Shown here piece by piece: positions 1-8,761 of a DNA stretch of 64,000 nucleotides; the first letter of the stretch is position 1, and each line of letters starts with the position of its first letter. This DNA comes from Pseudobdellovibrionaceae bacterium (GTDB lineage Bacteria; Bdellovibrionota; Bdellovibrionia; Bdellovibrionales; Bdellovibrionaceae), in contig JADJYV010000002.1 of NCBI GenBank assembly GCA_016719575.1, positions 496,001 through 560,000 on the forward strand, written 5' to 3'. Under the pieces are notes generated by a model that did not search any database, was not told the DNA's origin, and worked only from the letters and a program-made list of their open reading frames with translations. A program made the translations under genes and the position numbers.

Positions 1-1945
1 CTAGTGGGGTTCTTGATTTTTTAAAAATTTCGCCGCCCGAAACAAGAGTCGCTTTTTTGAGAATTTCATATATTAGCCGGAGTTCTCTTTCAACAACTCC
101 TTCCATAATCACTTCGCCATTTTCAGAATAAAAACTTTCATCAGTTTTAAAGGCTTTGAAGGTTAGGCTTACAAAATCATCAAAACAAGCCAGCACCGAT
201 TTAGAACACAGCTCTGTTAACGGCACATCGCGAACAAAAGTTGATCCAGTTCCGACAACTAATAGCCTTTGGACTTTTTCATGCAACGACAAAAATAAAT
301 TCTCTTTTTTAACCTCGCTGCCATCAGTTGTCACTTGGTCGAAATGCAGCGAAAGGGCCTCGAGAAAAATATATTGAAGCACTCCTAGGTGTTTGAGGAG
401 CTTTAGATCCCATTCTCTCTTAGAGCGATTTCGACTGGCGATTTCTTTAGGCTCCGCCCCCAACAAAAAAGGAAGCCCCTGTGATAGGGCCTGCAGAAAA
501 AGCCCCCCTTTAGTCGTCCAGCCCCGACGAACCAAATTTTTCTGTCCGTGAACTCTCGCTTCGTGCTGGAGGAAAAACCCCCCATCATCAGACAAATGAA
601 TCTCCGTCCTGCTTTGATCTGCACTGAGAGTTCTGGTCTCTCCCGAAATTTTTACGGGGATGGCTCGTCCCCGCAGGTGCCTAAGAATCGTTTTGGCTTC
701 AAGCTCTCCAACAACGTCGATCGTTGGCATCTCCCGCTGCTCGAACTCGAGGTCATTTGAGATCTCCCCAAGTGCCTCTTTCAGCAAGTCAAACTCGGTC
801 CACCAAGGATGCACTATAACAATTCCATCTACCGGCTCCACGGCAAATGACTCATAAAAAAACAATGGTCTTTTACGAAAACACACTAGCTTGAATTCAG
901 CCTCGAGCTCTTTTTTTTCAACGAATTCAACACGCCAATCAACCTCGGAAGTCAGATCAAACTCCAGGGATTCAATTTTCAGAGCCCTTCCTGGAGAGTG
1001 TTTATTCTGCAAAAAAACTTCCACTTTTTTTCGCCGATGAAAACTGGAAATGGTGTTGAGTAAGGACTGAATGATTGCTTCAAGATCGCTCATCGCTTGA
1101 CTGACAAAGGTTCTCTCATTGTTTTGAAGCAATGACCATTTTGCAAAAGCCGAAACTTGTGATGTTTCCTGAGGCAAAAGTTCCCCGGCCACCTTTTTAT
1201 GCAACGGGTGGCGCAAAATTTCTTTCGCGCTGAGCTGCATTCCGTTGCTGAAATTATATCGAATCAAATCAGCGATTCGATTCTGCTTATTGATTTCATT
1301 GAAGTAGTGCTCTGAGTAGCCCGAAACTTTTTTCCGAAAAATTTCCGGAAGATTCCACAGCCTTGGCGACAGCAACTCTTTATCTTTGCTCACCTCGCGA
1401 AGTCGATATTTGCTAAAATCTTGATTTAATAGTTTCCCTAATGAAGGCCCGCCGAGCAATGGAGGTTCGTCTATACACAAGGTCAGTGATTCTAAAGTTA
1501 CGAGGTCAAATTCAGAATGCCTATTTGAAGCCTCTTCTAGAGCTCCGAGGTGATTGGGACCCTTTAGCTGAGCTGAGAGTTGTACCAAACCCAATTTACG
1601 AAGCTCATCTGAACTTGCCGTCACGGCCTTCCACAAAAGGACAAAGCTTGCCCATTGATGGGAACAAGAGCGTGCAGACCGACCCGCGACAAGACAATCT
1701 GAACATGAAAAAACTAAGGGACCGTGAGGATTTTGTTCGTTAATCCTGACAGTAGTCAATTTGCTCAGGGGGCCACCGCTCCAGGATATCTGCAGATGCA
1801 TGGCCCCTGACTCGGAAGGACGCAAATCGTAGCCACTAAAATCACCTTGTTCGATGATCTGCAGACCCTCTTCATAATCAGCTCGATCACCTAAAGGAGC
1901 TCGTTCACTTGGATCACGTAGCTGAGAAATGTTAAGTAGACTCAT
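1..1945 (-). CDS. SWIM zinc-finger protein, N-terminal part (partial; probable SNF2-type helicase)
   Basis: The reading frame is open without a stop from the ATG at 1945 to the left edge (648 codons), so the gene continues outside the window. Residues 81-96 carry a SWIM-like zinc-binding pattern, C81-x2-C84-x9-C94-S-H96. In bacteria SWIM fingers are typical of the N-terminal half of large SNF2-family helicases, whose ATPase motifs would follow later. No Walker A or DEAH motif lies in the visible part, so the helicase call is inference. The short plus-strand frames over this region are its shadows. The ribosome binding site is poor (AGGACGGA lies far upstream). A role in DNA or RNA handling is likely but unproven. 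Confidence 0.75.
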   Translation of the reverse strand, partial: MSLLNISQLRDPSERAPLGDRADYEEGLQIIEQGDFSGYDLRPSESGAMHLQISWSGGPLSKLTTVRINEQNPHGPLVFSCSDCLVAGRSARSCSHQWASFVLLWKAVTASSDELRKLGLVQLSAQLKGPNHLGALEEASNRHSEFDLVTLESLTLCIDEPPLLGGPSLGKLLNQDFSKYRLREVSKDKELLSPRLWNLPEIFRKKVSGYSEHYFNEINKQNRIADLIRYNFSNGMQLSAKEILRHPLHKKVAGELLPQETSQVSAFAKWSLLQNNERTFVSQAMSDLEAIIQSLLNTISSFHRRKKVEVFLQNKHSPGRALKIESLEFDLTSEVDWRVEFVEKKELEAEFKLVCFRKRPLFFYESFAVEPVDGIVIVHPWWTEFDLLKEALGEISNDLEFEQREMPTIDVVGELEAKTILRHLRGRAIPVKISGETRTLSADQSRTEIHLSDDGGFFLQHEARVHGQKNLVRRGWTTKGGLFLQALSQGLPFLLGAEPKEIASRNRSKREWDLKLLKHLGVLQYIFLEALSLHFDQVTTDGSEVKKENLFLSLHEKVQRLLVVGTGSTFVRDVPLTELCSKSVLACFDDFVSLTFKAFKTDESFYSENGEVIMEGVVERELRLIYEILKKATLVSGGEIFKKSRTPL

Positions 1946-2035
1946 CGGCATTAGAAGCACATTCCGTCCTTTAAGGCCCTATATGGCCATCAGGCAGACT
2001 GCACTAAGCGTGGCCAGAAGTCACCAGGGAATCAC

Positions 2036-2395
2036 TCAAAAACAGGTCATTGTGATAATGACTCGCTGAGCGTCATCATCCAAAAGTATCAACTTCCCGC
2101 TGATGACCCGTCCCTCTTTTGTCATTGAAAATTGAAGATCTCCCTTAATAGACTGAAAGTCGCTCTGAGAGGTACTATAAACTCGGTAACGACCCACCAG
2201 GGTTGTCACGCCCTTACCTTCATCATTCAAATCTAAAGCGATCTCCAAAGGGTCTGAAAGACCCATCGTTAAACTATACCAGGGGTTGCCGCTATTCTGT
2301 TCGCAATAAACACTCGTAACTGGTGATTTTGAAAATGCTGAGAACGAAACTAAGAATAAAACAAAAAATATTAATGAACAACGAGTGAGCGCCAT
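2036..2395 (-). CDS. Small secreted protein of unknown function
   Basis: 119 residues. I start it at the ATG at 2395, which follows a GGAG about 7 nt upstream and opens a clean signal peptide (MALTRCSLIFF onward, cleavage near the Ala-Phe-Ser region around residue 20). The longer frame from 2515 would add a non-signal-like N-terminus overlapping the upstream gene. The mature part is mostly beta-type sequence with one early and one final Cys, possibly a disulphide. No family was recognised. It lies 91 bp downstream of the HEAT-repeat gene on the same strand and may share its transcript. Exported, probably periplasmic (inference). Confidence 0.6.
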   Translation of the reverse strand: MALTRCSLIFFVLFLVSFSAFSKSPVTSVYCEQNSGNPWYSLTMGLSDPLEIALDLNDEGKGVTTLVGRYRVYSTSQSDFQSIKGDLQFSMTKEGRVISGKLILLDDDAQRVIITMTCF

Positions 2396-2486
2396 GATTT
2401 TCTCCGACACAAAAATTGCTTTGGGGTCGGCCAAGATAACACAGGCAGAGGCTTCAATATCTAAAGAATTCCCATATCTGAAAAAA

Positions 2487-3221
2487 TTATAACTGGAGCT
2501 TTTCGCGGCGAACATAGTTCTGCCACAACCCGATCAGCTTTTGCCGCGACATCTTTGACTCCCCAAGACTTACACCCGTCAGTTTCTCTAAACCGGTCAC
2601 GGCTGCGGACTGAACTCGTTCATCCCTGTCTTCTATTAGCTTTGTAAATAGTTTAAGTTCATGGTCCGATGGTTTCTGCGCCAATGCTTCCACAATTTGA
2701 GCCCGAATCCACAGACTCTCTTTGTTACGGAAGTTGTGCTTTTCACTCATCTCTTCCCATAAAAGATCACGAACCTCGGGCCGAGGGTTCGCCTGCAAAA
2801 CCTCTACAGCGGCGGAGCGCACAACAAGAGCCTTATCTTTCAATAGACTTTTGGCAAGCTTCTGGGCTTCGTTGTTATTAAATTCAGCCAGAGCTACAAG
2901 AGCTGCGTTCCGCATGAACCACTGTTTGTGGGAAGAGGCCTTCAGCAAATCCGGAGTCGCTTTTTCTCGTCGAGCCTCCGCCGCCATCATAAGGGCCCGC
3001 CAGCGAAGACGCATCGATTGGGTCTCTGAAAAAGCCACCGTAATATAGTCCTTATACAAATCCTGATTTAGTCCCTTTGTTACCTGGACCCGATTTTCTA
3101 AGGGGAGGTTTAAAATCTCTAGGACCTTTGAATTCATTACTTCTTTAGTCGGAACAGCCGCAAAAGAAACCCTCAAAGGAAAAATCGCTAACATTGCTGC
3201 AAATAAGGCCGACGTTTTCAT
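2487..3221 (-). CDS. Secreted HEAT-repeat protein
   Basis: 244 residues with a signal peptide in about residues 1-21 (ending SFAA). The rest is helical. Repeating units of about 30-35 residues include motifs such as MRNAALVALAEF, VVRSAAVEVL and VQSAAVTGLEKL, which are typical of HEAT or PBS-lyase-type repeats. Such repeats form a curved scaffold for protein binding; no catalytic residues are seen. The start is the ATG at 3221 with a weak AAGAG upstream. It precedes the small secreted gene at 2036-2395. Probably a periplasmic protein-protein interaction scaffold; the partner is unknown. Confidence 0.75.
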   Translation of the reverse strand: MKTSALFAAMLAIFPLRVSFAAVPTKEVMNSKVLEILNLPLENRVQVTKGLNQDLYKDYITVAFSETQSMRLRWRALMMAAEARREKATPDLLKASSHKQWFMRNAALVALAEFNNNEAQKLAKSLLKDKALVVRSAAVEVLQANPRPEVRDLLWEEMSEKHNFRNKESLWIRAQIVEALAQKPSDHELKLFTKLIEDRDERVQSAAVTGLEKLTGVSLGESKMSRQKLIGLWQNYVRREKLQL

Positions 3222-3267
3222 ACGAACTCTTTTGTTAAAGTTTTAAATGCGAAAGAACAAAAGCTTT

Positions 3268-3948
3268 TTAGATTTTTTTAGTCTCATCTGGAGTTTCCAA
3301 CTTTTGTCCCTCTACGGCCTTTGCAAACTCAGCCATTAAAGAATCGTCGACTGCGTTACTAGAAGCCGCAGACTCTTTAGGGGGTGACGAGCGAAGGGTC
3401 TCAAGCTCTTTGCTTAATCGCTCATTCTCTTCTTTGAAGAACGAAAGATCCGCAATGTCTTCAGAAATAATTTCATATTCAGCAAGACGCGCTTCGAGCT
3501 CCTTGATCTTATTCTCGTAGTCACTGCGCTCTTTTTCTGCCAATCCAGCTGCAGCCTGAGCTGCAGCTGCTATCGCCTCGGCACTTGGCGCCGAATTTGG
3601 ATCCTGCGCTGCCACGGCAGCCTCTGCCGCCCGTTCTTGCAAGACGACGATTTGATTTTCTTTCTCTTCAAGAGTTTTTTTCAATGTCGACAGCTCTAGC
3701 AGTAACTCTTGCGGGGCTCCCCCTATTGAAGGGCCAACAGCCTGCAGCGTCGCTTGCTGCTTTAAAATTTCTTGCAATGTCTTTTCAATTTGGACAGTAT
3801 GAACGCCGGGCTCCCCCTCGGCTTCCAAACTTTTCGAACTAAAAAACATCCGGTACACCAGATAAATTGTCGACACTAAAATCAAAGCCACCAAGACTTC
3901 GATAATAAGAGCGTTGTTATGACTCCAAAAAGATAAAAACTTTTCCAT
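3268..3948 (-). CDS. Single-pass membrane protein with long coiled coil
   Basis: 226 residues from the ATG at 3948; an upstream TTG at 3987 would add 13 residues but has no better ribosome site. Residues about 13-35 form one hydrophobic membrane segment. The rest is rich in Glu, Lys, Ala and Leu with heptad-like spacing (about residues 65-210), hence a long coiled coil, probably cytoplasmic. Alanine runs occur in the middle. No known family. It is transcribed away from pyrC, and the intergenic region holds a perfect inverted repeat at 4019-4043. Possible envelope or cytoskeletal tether, but this is only inference. Confidence 0.6.
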   Translation of the reverse strand: MEKFLSFWSHNNALIIEVLVALILVSTIYLVYRMFFSSKSLEAEGEPGVHTVQIEKTLQEILKQQATLQAVGPSIGGAPQELLLELSTLKKTLEEKENQIVVLQERAAEAAVAAQDPNSAPSAEAIAAAAQAAAGLAEKERSDYENKIKELEARLAEYEIISEDIADLSFFKEENERLSKELETLRSSPPKESAASSNAVDDSLMAEFAKAVEGQKLETPDETKKI

Positions 3949-4018
3949 GTGTATTTTGATTCTCTCGACCTTTACCCGCAACGTCAAGATTCCAAGATCG
4001 GGGGCCTGAAAATACTAA

Positions 4019-4043
4019 CATCTTTGGATCTAGACCAAAGATG
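4019..4043. promoter_or_regulatory. Perfect 9-bp inverted repeat in divergent promoter region
   Basis: CATCTTTGG (4019-4027) and CCAAAGATG (4035-4043) are exact reverse complements around the 7-nt spacer ATCTAGA. The repeat lies 24 bp before the pyrC start and about 70 bp before the divergent coiled-coil gene. No T-run follows, so it is not an intrinsic terminator. It could be an operator for a dimeric regulator or a leader hairpin. The function is inference. Confidence 0.5.
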
Positions 4044-4066
4044 TAGTCCTATGCTAATCTCCACCC

Positions 4067-5422
4067 ATGTCACAAACTCACTTCGATTTAATTTTAAAGA
4101 ATGCCACAGTCTTAGTTCCAAATTTTGAAGGCAGCGGCCTTCACGAGGAACAACTAGACCTCGCCATCAGTGACGGACGGATCGCAAAAATTGCCCATCA
4201 GCTGAATGATTCCTCTACTCAAGTTCTCAACTTAAAGGGCCTGCATATCCTGCCGGGAGTCATTGATTCTCAGGTTCACTTTCGTGAACCGGGAATGACA
4301 CATAAAGAAGATCTCGAAACTGGCACAAGGGCCGCTGCGCTCGGCGGAGTGACGACTGTTTTCGAAATGCCAAACACCAACCCACCAACAACAAGTCAGA
4401 ATAGCTTTGAAAATAAAGTTCAATGTGCAAAAAATCGCTGCCATACTCACTACGCATTTTATATCGGAGCCTCTTCTGAAAATGCAGATCAGCTTGCTAG
4501 GCTAGAGCTCCTGCCTCACTGTTCTGGGGTAAAAATTTTTATGGGTAGCTCAACAGGAAACCTTCTTGTTGATAATGATGTCATACTCGAAAAGATATTG
4601 CGCTCAGGAAAAAGAAGGGTGATCGTTCACTCAGAAGATGAATTACGCCTGCGCGAACGGCGCCACATTGCTGAGAGCTCTGGAGATGTTCATATGCATC
4701 CTGTGTGGAGAGATGCTGAATCCGCTCTCATCTCGACAAAGCGACTATTGCACCTTGCCCGCAAAACGGGTCGCAAAGTCCATGTTCTTCATGTTTCTAG
4801 TGGCGATGAAATGAACTTTCTCGTTGGCCAAAAGGACTTCGCAACCGTCGAAGTATTGCCTCAGCATCTGACTCTCTATGCACCAGATTGCTACGATCGC
4901 CTCAAAAACTACGCACAACAAAATCCGCCTATTCGAGAAAAAGCACATTTGGATCGCATTTGGAAAGCCATCCAAGATGGCACAGCTGATGTCATTGGCT
5001 CTGATCACGCCCCTCACACCCGAGAAGAAAAAGAGCGCCCCTACCCACAAAGTCCCTCTGGAATGCCCGGGGTGCAAACCTTGGTTCCAATCATGTTGAA
5101 TCACGTCAATTCTGGGCGCCTATCACTTTCTCGTTTTACGGAAATGGTAACCGAGAATCCCCGCCGAATTTTTGGAGTCAAAAACAAGGGCCGAATATCT
5201 CTTGGTTATGACGCCGACTTCACCGTGGTAGACTTGAAAAAGGAACGGACTATCGAAAATAAGTGGATTGCTAGCCGTTGCGGCTGGACGCCCTACGATG
5301 GCATGAAGGTCACCGGGTGGCCCACACATACAATCCTTATGGGAAAAACAATTATGGAAAATGATCAAATTATAGCTCCGCACTGCGGCCAGGGAGTGGA
5401 CTTTGCCGTCATCACCCCCTAA
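4067..5422 (+). CDS. pyrC: Dihydroorotase
   Basis: 451 residues. It cyclises carbamoyl-aspartate to dihydroorotate, the third step of pyrimidine synthesis, in the cytoplasm. Amidohydrolase signatures: DSQVHFREPG at 67-76, KIFMGSSTG with K156, H188 in IVHSED, H242 in VLHVSS, and GSDHAPH with D313. The usual first metal His of the HxH motif is Gln here (Q69-V-H71); I recall the same in alphaproteobacterial dihydroorotases. Hydantoinase/allantoinase relatives are less likely given the FEMPNTNPPTT motif. There is no clear Shine-Dalgarno before ATG 4067. The stop overlaps the start of the YciB-like gene by 20 bp, suggesting translational coupling. Confidence 0.88.
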   Translation: MSQTHFDLILKNATVLVPNFEGSGLHEEQLDLAISDGRIAKIAHQLNDSSTQVLNLKGLHILPGVIDSQVHFREPGMTHKEDLETGTRAAALGGVTTVFEMPNTNPPTTSQNSFENKVQCAKNRCHTHYAFYIGASSENADQLARLELLPHCSGVKIFMGSSTGNLLVDNDVILEKILRSGKRRVIVHSEDELRLRERRHIAESSGDVHMHPVWRDAESALISTKRLLHLARKTGRKVHVLHVSSGDEMNFLVGQKDFATVEVLPQHLTLYAPDCYDRLKNYAQQNPPIREKAHLDRIWKAIQDGTADVIGSDHAPHTREEKERPYPQSPSGMPGVQTLVPIMLNHVNSGRLSLSRFTEMVTENPRRIFGVKNKGRISLGYDADFTVVDLKKERTIENKWIASRCGWTPYDGMKVTGWPTHTILMGKTIMENDQIIAPHCGQGVDFAVITP

Positions 5423-5972
5423 GGGGAAACAAGCCGCACTTGCCCTTCTCTTTGGTGGGCTCCTGCCCGTTATTGCCTTTACAATTATTGAAGAAAAATA
5501 TGGTGTTATCGCTGGCCTGATCGCAGGTATGACCTTTGGTGTTGGTGAGATTTTATTTGAGATAATACGGCACCACAAAGTGGCAACAATGACTTGGATA
5601 GGAAATGGCCTCCTGCTGGCTCTCGGTGGGATTTCTCTGGTATCAAACGAGGGGATTTGGTTCAAACTTCAACCCGCTCTCATCGAGGGGGCTTTTGCTA
5701 TCGCTCTTTGGGGATCCTGCCTCCTAAAAAAACCCTTGCTTTCTGTCGTAGCTGAAAAGCAAGGTCAAACGTTCCCCGATGCTATAAAAATTAAGCTTGT
5801 CGGGATCACTTGGCGCACCGGAGTTTTTTTTGCAATTCACACAGGACTCGCAATATGGGCCGCCCTTGACTGGTCGACCACCAACTGGGCTCTCCTCAAA
5901 GGTGTCGGTCTTACAGTTACTTTTATAATCTATTTAGGAGCAGAATTTTTTTACCTACGAAAAAATGTTTGA
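5403..5972 (+). CDS. YciB/IspZ-like inner-membrane protein
   Basis: 189 residues with about five to six hydrophobic segments, matching the length and layout of the YciB (intracellular septation protein A, IspZ) family. That family is an inner-membrane protein linked to envelope and division homeostasis in Enterobacteria. Conserved-looking features are the N-terminal LFGGLLPVIAF segment and the ALWGSCLLKKPLL loop followed by a W-R-x-G stretch. The start is TTG at 5403, inside the end of pyrC, preceded by GGGAG. Family assignment rests on overall pattern, so it is moderate. Confidence 0.65.
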   Translation: MPSSPPKGKQAALALLFGGLLPVIAFTIIEEKYGVIAGLIAGMTFGVGEILFEIIRHHKVATMTWIGNGLLLALGGISLVSNEGIWFKLQPALIEGAFAIALWGSCLLKKPLLSVVAEKQGQTFPDAIKIKLVGITWRTGVFFAIHTGLAIWAALDWSTTNWALLKGVGLTVTFIIYLGAEFFYLRKNV

Positions 5973-6261
5973 ATTCAGAAAAGCAAGTGTTCCGAAAATA
6001 GAATATAAAAAATCAGCAAAAGATTTAGGATGGCCAACACACCGGTTGTAATTACAGTTCGAAGTATCTCTTGTGGATTTGATTCTAAAGATTTTCGTTG
6101 GCGCAAAATTAAAAATAACTTCTGAACGATCATCGCAGCACCCCAAAACTGTTGGTTTCCTCTCGAAAACCAATTTCATTTTGAAAGAAGCAAAATCGGG
6201 GCCAGAATATTTAGGGTCAAATTGCAACCGGCTGGCGGTAATAATTTATTGTTATTTATAA
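5973..6261. other. Gap with no convincing gene
   Basis: This 289-bp AT-rich stretch lies between the YciB-like gene and the terminator of the protease gene. Two short overlapping frames exist (minus 5955-6227, plus 6073-6261), but neither has a ribosome site, a signal peptide or a recognisable composition. I see no RNA-like hairpin other than the terminator at its right end. Confidence 0.5.
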
Positions 6262-6292
6262 ATAAAAAAGCCTCGGTTTTTGCCGAGGCTTT
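6262..6292 (-). terminator. Intrinsic terminator of the subtilisin gene
   Basis: AGCCTCGG (6269-6276) pairs with CCGAGGCT (6283-6290). On the minus strand the stem is followed by a run of T (the A-run at about 6263-6268). It sits 24 bp past the protease stop codon. Confidence 0.85.
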
Positions 6293-6315
6293 CTGTTAGA
6301 TCTCTTTTTCCTTGC

Positions 6316-7836
6316 TTATTTGCAGAACGGGAGATCTGGTTGAATCTGACATATAATTTCACAAAGTTGCGGATCTCCAATTGGACATTCGCCGCCGCCA
6401 TCAGGAGGTGGTTGGCCGGGACCGGGAGGTGGATTCGAAGATTTCGCGCCTACATTGATATCCAATGTAGTGGCTGTTGCTCCTGAAGCATCTGTCACAG
6501 TGATTTTTGCTGTTCCATTGCTTGCCGCAGTCATAGCTCCCGCATCAGTTACTGAAGCTACTGAGGGATTGCTACTTACAAATTTGAAAGGCGCCTTTCC
6601 ACTCCAAACTTCAAAGTTAATAGTTCCTCCGGTTGCAACGCTTGCAGCCGCAGGAACTAGAGTCATTTTTTTAGAAATAACAACGTCCACTGCCTGCAAA
6701 GCATCAACGCGGCAGTTACAAGCTGTTTGAATCTGAGCCTTTGCTCCTGAAGTTTGTAGAATTGCTCGAATTTGAGCACCCGTGAGTGAGCTATCCTGAG
6801 CCTTTAAAAGAGCCACTAGACCGCTCACAAGTGGAGTCGCCATGGAAGTCCCAGACAGCTCACCATATTTGTTCTTCGGCAATGTGCTCATAATATTTAA
6901 GCCAGGAGCAGCAACATGAACGGTTGCAGTTCCGTAGTTTGACCATGATGGTTTTTCATCATTTGGGCCAGATGCCGAAACGGTGATTGAGTTAGGAAAG
7001 CCATTGTTCGCTGGATAAACTTCTGTCACATCATTATTTTTACCATCGTTGGCTGCCGCAGAAACAAAGATAACTCCTTTGTCGTCTGCACGCTTAATTG
7101 CCTCTAACAATGGAGCTGCTGTTGAGCGAGGAACTGTCGCGCCCCATGATGCAGAAATAACTTGAGCTCCATTTGCTACAGCATAGTCGATCGCCTTAAT
7201 CGCATTGTTCAAATCACCAGATCCATTTTCAGTTAAGAAACGAAGCGGCATCAGTGTCACTTCAGGACTTATACCGATAGTACCCTGGTCTACAACCCCT
7301 GTCGCGCCGACAACCCCTGCACAATGAGTTCCATGGCCAGGATTCTGAGCTCCGGTTTTATCCATAGGATCTTTTGTGTTTTCAGCAAAATCGTAACCTT
7401 CCATCATATTTGCAGCCAAATTATTGTGCTTGTAGTCAACACCCGTGTCGATTACAGCGACAATTACTTTTTTGCTGCCGCGATTTCCAGCTTTTTGCCA
7501 AGCTTGTTCAACTTGAACTTTAGAAATTGCCCATTGATTTTTTAGAGCCATCATATCAATCGGCGCACTAAATGTGTGTAACTTAAAGTTAGGCACTACA
7601 TACTCAATTGAAGGATTACTCAACAATGAGGCAAGAATGACGGTTTCTCTGTCTTGGTTAACATCCACTTTCACGATGCGCCCAATAGTGTGGTTGTCTA
7701 ATACCTGAATTTGATTGCTCTGAGACAAAGCACTCAAGGCCGAAAAGGCCGAGCTGCTTCTGTATTTCACTAGATATTCCCCTGCGAATACCTGTGAAGT
7801 AACGAGCAACGCGCCTATAAAAAGTATGCGTTTCAT
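6316..7836 (-). CDS. Secreted subtilisin-like serine protease with Ig-like tail
   Basis: 506 residues from the ATG at 7836, which follows GGAGGG; the frame extends upstream to 7884 but without a signal peptide. Order: signal peptide 1-18, an I9-type propeptide about 20-88, and an S8 catalytic domain about 100-385 with D130 (VIDTGVD), H171 (GHGTHCAG), N263 (SAAAND) and S331 (GTSMATP). A bacterial Ig-like (BIG2-type) domain follows at about 390-463, then a Pro/Gly linker and a tail with four Cys (484, 492, 496, 505). Predicted to degrade proteins outside the cytoplasm; in a predator this could act on prey (inference). Own promoter region shared divergently with uppP, own terminator. Confidence 0.92.
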   Translation of the reverse strand: MKRILFIGALLVTSQVFAGEYLVKYRSSSAFSALSALSQSNQIQVLDNHTIGRIVKVDVNQDRETVILASLLSNPSIEYVVPNFKLHTFSAPIDMMALKNQWAISKVQVEQAWQKAGNRGSKKVIVAVIDTGVDYKHNNLAANMMEGYDFAENTKDPMDKTGAQNPGHGTHCAGVVGATGVVDQGTIGISPEVTLMPLRFLTENGSGDLNNAIKAIDYAVANGAQVISASWGATVPRSTAAPLLEAIKRADDKGVIFVSAAANDGKNNDVTEVYPANNGFPNSITVSASGPNDEKPSWSNYGTATVHVAAPGLNIMSTLPKNKYGELSGTSMATPLVSGLVALLKAQDSSLTGAQIRAILQTSGAKAQIQTACNCRVDALQAVDVVISKKMTLVPAAASVATGGTINFEVWSGKAPFKFVSSNPSVASVTDAGAMTAASNGTAKITVTDASGATATTLDINVGAKSSNPPPGPGQPPPDGGGECPIGDPQLCEIICQIQPDLPFCK

Positions 7837-7972
7837 TTTTGATCCCTCCATGGTTAAAAAATCATATTCAGGTTTTATGCACAAAATATAGAAAAAAATT
7901 TAAGTTTCTTAATTTTATGACACACAAAGCAACAGTTGAAAGATCGACGATCATTTAGAACAATCTTCTGGC

Positions 7973-8761
7973 ATGACAATACTACAAGCTATCATCCTCG
8001 CTTTTGTCGAAGGACTTACTGAGTTTCTTCCTATTTCCTCCACGGGCCATATGATTTTAACCTCCTATATGATGGGAATAGAAAAAAACTCCTTCGTGAA
8101 AGACTTTGAGGTTATTATTCAAACTGGTGCAATCTTTGCGGTCCTAGTTGTCTATTGGAAGCGATTTCTACCAAATTGGACCTTTTATAAAAAACTTTTT
8201 GTCGCGTTTTTGCCTACCGCCGCAATCGGGTTTGCAATCAAAGACCTAGTAAATATCCTCCTCGGGAGCGTCCAAGTTGTTGCCTGGTCGTTTATTATTG
8301 GTGGCCTTGTTTTAATATGGACTGACAAATTCTTTTTCCATCTTAATGACAAGGGTAGAAAGACAAACGAACTAGGTTATCGTGACAGCGTGCTACTCGG
8401 CCTTTCGCAATCAATCGCTATGATCCCGGGAGTCTCAAGATCCGCGGCAACCATTATCGGCGGCTTAGCCCTCGGCATGAATAGAAAAGAAGCTGCTGAG
8501 TTTTCTTTCTTTTTAGCGGTGCCAACTCTGGCGACGGCCACTTTGTACAAAGGCTACTCCCTTTTAAAACATATCGAGACTTCTCATATTCACCTTTTGA
8601 TTATCGGCAATGTCGTCGCTTTTTTAGTGGCTATATTGGCAATTAAAACTTTTATCGGTTTTTTATCAACTCATGGTTTTAAATACTTTGGTTACTATCG
8701 CATTTTGATAGGAGTCTTGTTTTTAATATTGATACACTTGGGAGTAGAGTTCAACTTATGA
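7973..8761 (+). CDS. uppP: Undecaprenyl-diphosphatase (BacA/UppP)
   Basis: 262 residues, the usual length. An integral membrane enzyme that removes a phosphate from undecaprenyl diphosphate to recycle the lipid carrier of peptidoglycan synthesis. Signatures: EGLTEFLPISSTGH at 13-26, containing the E-x3-E motif (E13, E17), and PGVSRS at 152-157. Several hydrophobic helices span the length. The ribosome site is weak. Its stop overlaps the start of the mechanosensitive channel gene by 4 bp (ATGA), so the two are probably one operon. Confidence 0.95.
   Translation: MTILQAIILAFVEGLTEFLPISSTGHMILTSYMMGIEKNSFVKDFEVIIQTGAIFAVLVVYWKRFLPNWTFYKKLFVAFLPTAAIGFAIKDLVNILLGSVQVVAWSFIIGGLVLIWTDKFFFHLNDKGRKTNELGYRDSVLLGLSQSIAMIPGVSRSAATIIGGLALGMNRKEAAEFSFFLAVPTLATATLYKGYSLLKHIETSHIHLLIIGNVVAFLVAILAIKTFIGFLSTHGFKYFGYYRILIGVLFLILIHLGVEFNL

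Noticed and set aside
1441..1743. 100-codon plus-strand open frame
   Set aside because: It lies wholly antisense to the SWIM-finger gene, has no ribosome site and no protein-like pattern.
4745..5104. 119-codon minus-strand frame
   Set aside because: Shadow of pyrC, which carries intact active-site motifs.
5955..6261. Short frames on both strands in the gap after the YciB-like gene
   Set aside because: No ribosome site, no signal peptide, no recognisable composition; they overlap each other.
7938..7955. Palindrome GATCGACGATC in the protease/uppP intergenic region
   Set aside because: Only 5-bp arms; likely by chance, with no second copy nearby.
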